Position numbers and translations under genes: made by a program. Under the pieces are notes generated by a model. That model searched no databases and was not told the DNA's origin. It saw only the letters and a program-made list of their open reading frames with translations. This document shows positions 58,417 through 63,422 of a stretch of DNA of 63,422 nt, piece after piece; position 1 is the first letter of the stretch, and each line of letters begins with the position of its first letter. The stretch lies in IMG/VR virus record IMGVR_UViG_3300027996_000030, positions 1-63,422 of that record; one strand, 5' to 3'. The stretch comes from a virus.

Positions 58417-59203
58417 CCGGGTTCCGGGGAGGGCGTTGGCGGCCAGAGTCATCCTCACCGTAGCCTCCTGAGTTGGCGAAGTTGCGGCTCATATATTTAT
58501 CAGCGGCCTCAAACGAGGGGAACGGCCCGTAGGAGGTCGTGTCGCCTTCGATCTGCTCTCCGTCTTCGTCCTCGTCGTAGTCCTCGTTATCGACGTACCA
58601 CTTACCGTCCGACGCCTTGTAGAAGTCGCGCTCCGTATTGGTGCTGGCGTGTCGGGATTTGGGCATGGGGCGCTTCTGTGGTCGTCTACGCATGTGGGAC
58701 AAGGCTACGCGAGCCGAAGACGCCTTCTTGCCAAGCTCACCTTCAGCGGCGACCAACCCTTTCTCTTGGGCTGCTTGCAAGGCATCGTCCAGTGCATCGG
58801 CGGTCGTCAGAGCATCCCTGACTTCTCGCTCAATGGAATCTTGGCTGTCGTCACGCATCTTCATACGACTGATCTGTTGCAGACCCTTCTTGATGGTGAG
58901 CACCTTCTTCTGCGAGTCACCGAGATCCTTCACCAAGCGCGTAATGTCGATGCTGCGGCCTTCCAACATGAGGTTGTAGGCGACACGCCACTTACGGCTG
59001 TGTTTCTCTAAGGAAGCCACGGAACGGGCGATCTTGTCAGCCTTGTCCGAATCCGAGGAGTCAAGCGCATCCACACTGGCCGAGAGCGCCGCCGCACCCG
59101 CTTGGAACTCAAAGGAATCCGTGTCACGGATGTTCTCTGTGCCTTGCAGGAGATCCCATGCAGCCCAGACTGACTTTTGGAATGGTGTTTCTGCTTTCGC
59201 CAT
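58391..59203 (-). CDS. Virion-region protein with acidic C-terminal domain
   Basis: A 270-residue protein with GGAG before the ATG. The first 160 residues are helical with heptads (SVDALDSSDSDKADKIARSV, then SQKKVLTIKKGLQQI). A basic linker with ARVALSHMRRRPQKRP follows, then a small domain DGKWYVDNEDYDEDEDGEQI and SYGPFPSFEAADKYMSRNFA, of a type seen at the ends of phage structural proteins. It has its own late motif 26 bases upstream. Confidence 0.65.
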   Translation of the reverse strand: MAKAETPFQKSVWAAWDLLQGTENIRDTDSFEFQAGAAALSASVDALDSSDSDKADKIARSVASLEKHSRKWRVAYNLMLEGRSIDITRLVKDLGDSQKKVLTIKKGLQQISRMKMRDDSQDSIEREVRDALTTADALDDALQAAQEKGLVAAEGELGKKASSARVALSHMRRRPQKRPMPKSRHASTNTERDFYKASDGKWYVDNEDYDEDEDGEQIEGDTTSYGPFPSFEAADKYMSRNFANSGGYGEDDSGRQRPPRNPVSPRRRQW

Positions 59204-59229
59204 GTGGTGTTCTCCTTGCCCTCATAAGG

Positions 59230-59246
59230 CCATAGGCGGACTACCG
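59230..59246 (-). promoter_or_regulatory. Late promoter-like motif, copy 10
   Basis: CGGTAG, five bases, CTATGG on the minus strand, 26 bases before the gene at 58391-59203. Confidence 0.6.
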
Positions 59247-59249
59247 GAA

Positions 59250-60563
59250 TCACAGGACGAATTGAAGGCTCACATCCTCACCCGAGACAGGACGTGGGAT
59301 CTGCACGCCCAGACGATCCACCGTCACCGTGTACGTCTGCCCTGTGAGGGACGACGACATACGAGACGCCACTTCAAGAGTGCTTCGACTGAGCCGCACT
59401 TGACTCCCACTGATCCCGACCGTGCCGATGGGACCACCCATCGGACCAAGGACCGTATCCAGCCGGTACGTTCCAGCATTGGGGCCTGTGGCGATCGTGA
59501 TTTGAGTGTCCACGGGGAAGGCTCCCCAGTCTTGCGTTGAATCGTCAACGGTGTCTCCATTCAGTGCTGCCAGAGTCCCGGAGCCACCCGTTGAGAGCGT
59601 GTACGCCCTTGGAGTCGTGTCCGCCCCGGAGAGCAGCGCACGGGTGCCTGTGACGCGGTAACGCCCTGCATTAACCCCCAGCCCAATGATCAACACGCAC
59701 CCGAGGCCAGGACGAACGCTTTGAAAGGACACATCGGGATCGGTGAACAGGGTTCTCATCGCGAGTGTGTCCCCCGTACCTTCGATGCGCTGTGCTCCGA
59801 GACACCACTTCCGCAGATCATCGTAGTAGTACGAGTCGAGATCAAAGCTGAAGCCACCCTCGTCTGTGGCAATCTGATCGAACGCATCCACGAACAAGTA
59901 CGAGTAGCCATACAGAACATGAGCGGGCTTCAACGCAGCGAGCACGATCTCCGCGTTCCGTTGGAGCACGAAAGGGTCCACAGGGAAACCGTCGATGAAG
60001 ATGTCCACAAGGAACTGGTCATCAATCGTGAACGCACCATCGGGATCACGGGGAGGGGATTCCAAATACCGCTCGGTGATGGTCGCTACCACGTTGGGAT
60101 CAAGGGCCTCTAGCCCAGATTCCATGCCTGCCTTGGTTGCGCCCTCCAACAGAAGCAACACCATCTTGTGCAAAAACTCCCGGTACGCGGTGTCTCCGTC
60201 AATCTGTGGAATGCCTGAGCGGTCGGTCGCTCCTGGGAACACCAGTGATCCCAGGACTTGCCACAGGAAGTCCGTCCGAGTGAAGTCAAACGAGGAGTCC
60301 TTGTAGATTTCTGTGGTCGTGATCTGAATCTCGGCCAACTGCTCTGCCATCGCTTGAAACTGCAAGCTGTACCAAGGCCCGTTGGTCTGAGCGACATAGT
60401 TGCTCGGCAAAACCGAACGGAAAGTCGCCATGATCTGCTGAACGAGCGCAGCCTTATCCGTCAAGTACGCCTGACCGTTGACCGGATTCGGTGCAGGGTT
60501 CTGCGCTAACGCGAACGGAGCCGCGTCCTCCCCTGTCTTCGGTGCATCGTCATCATGGGCCAC
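59250..60563 (-). CDS. Putative tail or baseplate protein
   Basis: The 437-residue protein starts at a GTG with GAGG 8 bases upstream. The N-terminal 130 residues (TFRSVLPSNYVAQTNGPWYS, then LAEIQITTTEIYKDSSFDFT) are helical and resemble the start of baseplate-associated proteins of large myoviruses. The second half is beta-rich with VNAGRYRVTGTRAL and GPNAGTYRLDTVL repeats of a small barrel (about 285-300 and 350-365). The end is VQIPRPVSGEDVSLQFVL. The role is inferred from pattern only. It is coupled to the gene upstream. Confidence 0.6.
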   Translation of the reverse strand: MAHDDDAPKTGEDAAPFALAQNPAPNPVNGQAYLTDKAALVQQIMATFRSVLPSNYVAQTNGPWYSLQFQAMAEQLAEIQITTTEIYKDSSFDFTRTDFLWQVLGSLVFPGATDRSGIPQIDGDTAYREFLHKMVLLLLEGATKAGMESGLEALDPNVVATITERYLESPPRDPDGAFTIDDQFLVDIFIDGFPVDPFVLQRNAEIVLAALKPAHVLYGYSYLFVDAFDQIATDEGGFSFDLDSYYYDDLRKWCLGAQRIEGTGDTLAMRTLFTDPDVSFQSVRPGLGCVLIIGLGVNAGRYRVTGTRALLSGADTTPRAYTLSTGGSGTLAALNGDTVDDSTQDWGAFPVDTQITIATGPNAGTYRLDTVLGPMGGPIGTVGISGSQVRLSRSTLEVASRMSSSLTGQTYTVTVDRLGVQIPRPVSGEDVSLQFVL

Positions 60564-60566
60564 GGG

Positions 60567-61415
60567 CTACGCCTCAGCCACGTCTTTGACGAGGTCTTCC
60601 AGGTCACCACGACTCATGTCCGCGAGGGGGGTCGGAACCAACGGGAGATCAATCATACTTGATACCCTAGTGATGCCCGGTGTGCCCTTCGGTAGTTCCT
60701 CTACTCGGCTTGCTGGACCCATCCACTCCGCCCTTTGGAGAGAGGGGTGTTTGGACTCACCTTCAACGTAGCCGTGGATCTTTCCGTCCATTTCGATGTA
60801 AGGGGCCTCGATGTCCTGCTTGATGGTCAGACCCCTTGGATTTCTCCACTCGAAGGGAATCTCCCCTGTGCCTGTGAGGATACCTCCCTTGATCGCGATG
60901 TTGGCCTGTTCGCCGCCCCCCCAGTCCTCCAAATCGGCTGTGGCTCCTCCGATTAACGATGCGAGAAACGCGGGTGATCCCTCGTACCATACCCCGGCAG
61001 GCTCGTAGATTTCGGCCTTCCGGCCTTCCAGAAGCGCACGCAACACCTCGTCCGAGTATTGACCCAGACCGCCCATTTTCTTGACGAACGACTTGAACTG
61101 GGCGGGCTTCAACGCCTTGAACGGGAGATTCTTGAGAGTGGCGTCGGGAACATTGGCCAGGAGTTCCGGCCTGCTGAACACCATCTTCAGTGCTTCTTTG
61201 GGAGGAGCCGCTGCGAGGGCCTTGCTCGGAGGCACGACCACCGACACTGTGACATCCACCACGATGCCCTCCGGGGTCACCGTGTAGGAGCCGATCTTAG
61301 GATCACCGATGAATTGACCTTTCTTCATCGCCTCTTTCACCGAAGCGGCCAGCGGGTCTGCGGCTATGCGAAAACCTTCTGCTGCAAGGATTTGCCTTAG
61401 AGTGCTGATGTCCAT
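60567..61415 (-). CDS. Putative virion protein of unknown function
   Basis: A 282-residue protein with GGAGG before the ATG and a late motif 22 bases upstream. It begins with a short amphipathic helix (STLRQILAAEGFRIAADPLA) loosely like the shared module, then has a beta domain (IGSYTVTPEGIVVDVTVSVV) and helices, and ends acidic (SRGDLEDLVKDVAEA). No family is recognised. It forms a two-gene late unit with the baseplate-like gene. Confidence 0.6.
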   Translation of the reverse strand: MDISTLRQILAAEGFRIAADPLAASVKEAMKKGQFIGDPKIGSYTVTPEGIVVDVTVSVVVPPSKALAAAPPKEALKMVFSRPELLANVPDATLKNLPFKALKPAQFKSFVKKMGGLGQYSDEVLRALLEGRKAEIYEPAGVWYEGSPAFLASLIGGATADLEDWGGGEQANIAIKGGILTGTGEIPFEWRNPRGLTIKQDIEAPYIEMDGKIHGYVEGESKHPSLQRAEWMGPASRVEELPKGTPGITRVSSMIDLPLVPTPLADMSRGDLEDLVKDVAEA

Positions 61416-61437
61416 GAGTCCTCCTGCCCACAGGGGG

Positions 61438-61454
61438 CAATAGGCACCCTACCG
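61438..61454 (-). promoter_or_regulatory. Late promoter-like motif, copy 11
   Basis: CGGTAG, five bases, CTATTG on the minus strand, 22 bases before the gene at 60567-61415. It lies only 17 bases from the plus-strand copy at 61471, so the two face away from each other. Confidence 0.6.
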
Positions 61455-61470
61455 GTTTGATGCCTGGTTC

Positions 61471-61487
61471 CGATAGGATGCCTATAA
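61471..61487 (+). promoter_or_regulatory. Late promoter-like motif on the plus strand, copy 12
   Basis: CGATAG, five bases, CTATAA, 38 bases before the module protein at 61526. The first half carries A in place of the usual G. Confidence 0.5.
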
Positions 61488-61525
61488 GGTCGGACAGGTG
61501 CAGAAACACCCCCCGAGGGAACCCC

Positions 61526-62266
61526 ATGAAGACCATCACCGCCTCTGACCGAAAAACCCTGATCCGGCTTGCTTCCTCTATGGCTGTGGGATCACACGAG
61601 CGTCGGGCGATCCTGGCTGGCCTGAAGAAAGCCAAACCCGTTGGGTGGGAGAGCCTGGTGACCCACTTCATGGACATGGGGCAAGACTCACGGGACGACG
61701 CCGAGGATGAGCTTGAGTCGGCCCTTGAAGAAATCGACGACAAAGTAGAACATCTACTGGCGATAGCCTCAAATTCCGACGACTGGGACATGGAAATTCG
61801 TGGCCATGAAGAGGTCAGTGGGGACATGGAAGTTGAGCACTACCACGGCCCCGGTGAAACGGTGACTATGTCCTTAGAAGGCCCCTCTAACGTAAGCATC
61901 TCAACCTCAATCCACATTAAGTGGAGTGACTTGAGGTTGTACGGAAACTGGTTCCAGGGGGCTACTCGCCTCCAGGGTGTCCAAGCGTATTTGGTTGACC
62001 GTGTAAAGGATCTCAGCGAAGGCTACTTTAGAGGCCCCGATGAGGAGATCCACAGCATGGCGGATGAAGCATCGGACGGAGTAAACTATAGGACCAGCAT
62101 TACCTACTACACTGAAAGTGGCGATGACCCTGATGAGAAGGCGCGTTGGACAGCGGACTCGGATGTGCCGGTGGTTGACGAGATCACGGTTGAGATGGAC
62201 AGGGGAGGCATCCATGTATCCATAGCCGCCGAGGCGACCACAAACATCAAGTTCGACTACAGGTAG
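61526..62266 (+). CDS. Virion-region protein with N-terminal LIRLASS module
   Basis: A 246-residue protein starting at ATG 61526 with GAGG 7 bases upstream. Residues 1-37 are the shared module (KTITASDRKTLIRLASSMAV, then SHERRAILAGLKK). An acidic helix (about 50-80) and a long beta-rich domain follow, ending IHVSIAAEATTNIKFDY. No catalytic motif is seen. The domain may be a small sandwich fold. It is the only module protein on the plus strand in this window. Confidence 0.7.
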   Translation: MKTITASDRKTLIRLASSMAVGSHERRAILAGLKKAKPVGWESLVTHFMDMGQDSRDDAEDELESALEEIDDKVEHLLAIASNSDDWDMEIRGHEEVSGDMEVEHYHGPGETVTMSLEGPSNVSISTSIHIKWSDLRLYGNWFQGATRLQGVQAYLVDRVKDLSEGYFRGPDEEIHSMADEASDGVNYRTSITYYTESGDDPDEKARWTADSDVPVVDEITVEMDRGGIHVSIAAEATTNIKFDYR

Positions 62267-62329
62267 GTTCATCCTCTTGATCCCGAGTTTCGGACCACCC
62301 CAGGACCATAGAAATAGGAGGTCATGGTT

Positions 62330-63283
62330 ATGAGCAGCACCACCTTCACGCAGGGCGAGACGTTAGGGCGAACCGATCTGGACATCTTCCTAGCGGATTC
62401 GCTCGGGAACCCGATCAACGCCTTCTCTATCTCCTACGCGCTTTACTTTGTGGACCCTGCGACCACGATGGAGGTTCTGGTTGGCCCCGCAGAGCGGACC
62501 CCGGTGAACCCCGCCGTGGGCGAATACTACGCCGCCCTTCAGATCCCCGTCACAGCCCTGCCTGGATCCTATCGCATCCGGTGGCTGTTTCGTGAGACAG
62601 CGGCATCACCCCAAGAGGGGGCCGTCCAAGAGTTTTCCGTCACGGAGCCTGTGACGAGCACCACAACCGCCGAATACTCCGAGTGCGTCACGGATCTGAT
62701 CCGCAAGATGCGCTTCTTGACGCGGGACAACAATCCCGACCGCAACTACCGCTTCATGCCGCCCGAAGGCGAAGGCACTGTCGGCTGCTACAATCAAGTC
62801 TTCGGATACATCTGGACTGACGAGGAGTTTGCCGAGTACCTGGAGATGGCGCTCTGGAAATGGAACATGCAACCTCCCGAAACGGAGGAGCTTTGCACCA
62901 TCGAAATGCTGTGTCAGCGCAAGCCCTCTTGGAAAGCCGCTCTCCTGTGGGGATCTCTGGTGACCGCCGCACAGGCCCTCGTCTATAACTGGATTGCGAA
63001 CGAGTTCGATTATAGTATTGGAGGTATATCCTTGAATGTCGAGAAGTCCGGCAAATACGAAGGCATGAAGCAGAACGCCGAAGACCAGTGGGACAAACTG
63101 ACCGAAGCCAAGTCGCGGACCACCAAGTACATCCGAGGATTGTCCCAACCCCGCTTCGGTGTTGGCGTGAGATCAGCCTTCGGGCCGCACGTCGGTCGTG
63201 GGGTTTTGAGTCCGAGAAGTTTCGTGGTCGCTCTTTTCAGCCTTATGCCTGCACTTTCGTCAATCGACACCTTCATCGTGTGA
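62330..63283 (+). CDS. Putative virion structural protein
   Basis: A 317-residue protein. ATG 62330 is chosen because AGGAGG lies 8 bases upstream; an ATG at 62324 is too close to it. The first 110 residues form a beta domain (LDIFLADSLGNPINAFSISY, then YYAALQIPVTALPGSYRIRW). The middle is helical and aromatic (EYLEMALWKWNMQPPETEEL), and the end carries YIRGLSQPRFGVGVRSAFGP and GRGVLSPRSFV, a pattern I associate with structural proteins of large phages. The role within the particle is not known. Confidence 0.65.
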   Translation: MSSTTFTQGETLGRTDLDIFLADSLGNPINAFSISYALYFVDPATTMEVLVGPAERTPVNPAVGEYYAALQIPVTALPGSYRIRWLFRETAASPQEGAVQEFSVTEPVTSTTTAEYSECVTDLIRKMRFLTRDNNPDRNYRFMPPEGEGTVGCYNQVFGYIWTDEEFAEYLEMALWKWNMQPPETEELCTIEMLCQRKPSWKAALLWGSLVTAAQALVYNWIANEFDYSIGGISLNVEKSGKYEGMKQNAEDQWDKLTEAKSRTTKYIRGLSQPRFGVGVRSAFGPHVGRGVLSPRSFVVALFSLMPALSSIDTFIV

Positions 63284-63294
63284 TCCCACAAGGC

Positions 63295-63322
63295 TTGCCG
63301 ACCACCCTCTTTTTGGGATAAT
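63295..63322 (+). promoter_or_regulatory. Possible sigma70-like promoter
   Basis: TTGCCG, 16 bases, GATAAT, 30 bases before the gene at 63352. The match is moderate and the spacing slightly short. Confidence 0.3.
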
Positions 63323-63351
63323 CTCACCGAAGCGAATACGCGGAGGTGGGT

Positions 63352-63422
63352 ATGCCGAAAGAGGCTTGCGAGGGGTGTGGGGTTGAACTTCACCCCGTCT
63401 ACTTGAGCATGGGGAGACTCCA
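63352..63422 (+). CDS. Small zinc-ribbon protein, N-terminal part only
   Basis: Twenty-three codons are visible before the window ends (MPKEACEGCGVELHPVYLSM). GGAGG lies 5 bases before the ATG. CEGC at 6-9 is the first half of a zinc ribbon. Nothing further can be said. Confidence 0.55.
   Translation, partial: MPKEACEGCGVELHPVYLSMGRL

Overview
This window is part of the genome of a large tailed phage with a contractile tail (a myovirus). The evidence is a tail sheath gene, many virion-type genes, a bacterial-style replication set and no host housekeeping genes. Genes are tightly packed, with ATGA or TGATG stop/start overlaps, strong GGAG-type ribosome binding sites and several TTG and GTG starts. 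The host cannot be told from the sequence. No tRNA, rRNA or CRISPR array was found. Major capsid, portal, terminase and DNA polymerase genes were not recognised and presumably lie outside the window.

Layout. (1) 1-17.8 kb, minus strand: virion genes, including a beta-helix repeat protein, a homing endonuclease, a very large tail sheath (reading frame broken near its 3' end), zinc-ribbon and structural proteins, a 1196-residue SNF2-type helicase, a Dps-like ferritin and a 719-residue modular protein. (2) 17.8-40.9 kb, minus strand: regulation, replication and recombination. It holds a sigma-like protein, a NusG-like protein, clamp loader DnaX, a primase-type TOPRIM protein, sliding clamp, two halves of an SbcC/Rad50 ATPase, SbcD, a Cas4/RecB-type nuclease, about 20 small proteins (many with zinc ribbons), RecA, a RuvC-like resolvase, an SSB-like protein and a RecD2-type helicase. 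(3) 41.0-45.7 kb, minus strand: more virion genes. (4) 45.8-55.6 kb, plus strand: a sigma factor behind a host-type sigma70 promoter, small genes, clamp-loader delta' and delta, a broken DNA methyltransferase next to a second homing endonuclease, and class I ribonucleotide reductase. (5) 55.6-63.4 kb, both strands: virion genes.

The most striking features are regulatory and modular. Most operons of the replication block start with a bipartite promoter-like motif, GGGGGTMAA-N14-CSGGTAWA (nine good copies plus a weak one on the minus strand, one on the plus strand). Most virion genes or operons are preceded by a different 17-bp motif, CGGTAG-N5-CTATCG (about 13 copies), usually 20-50 bp before the start codon. 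With one good sigma70 promoter in front of one sigma gene and a second sigma-like gene at the end of a replication operon, this suggests an early-middle-late sigma cascade encoded by the phage. Separately, a module of about 35 residues (core LIRLASSLPVGSPERRAI) recurs at the N-termini of at least five virion-region proteins, and also inside and at the end of one of them. It may be a virion-targeting or assembly tag.
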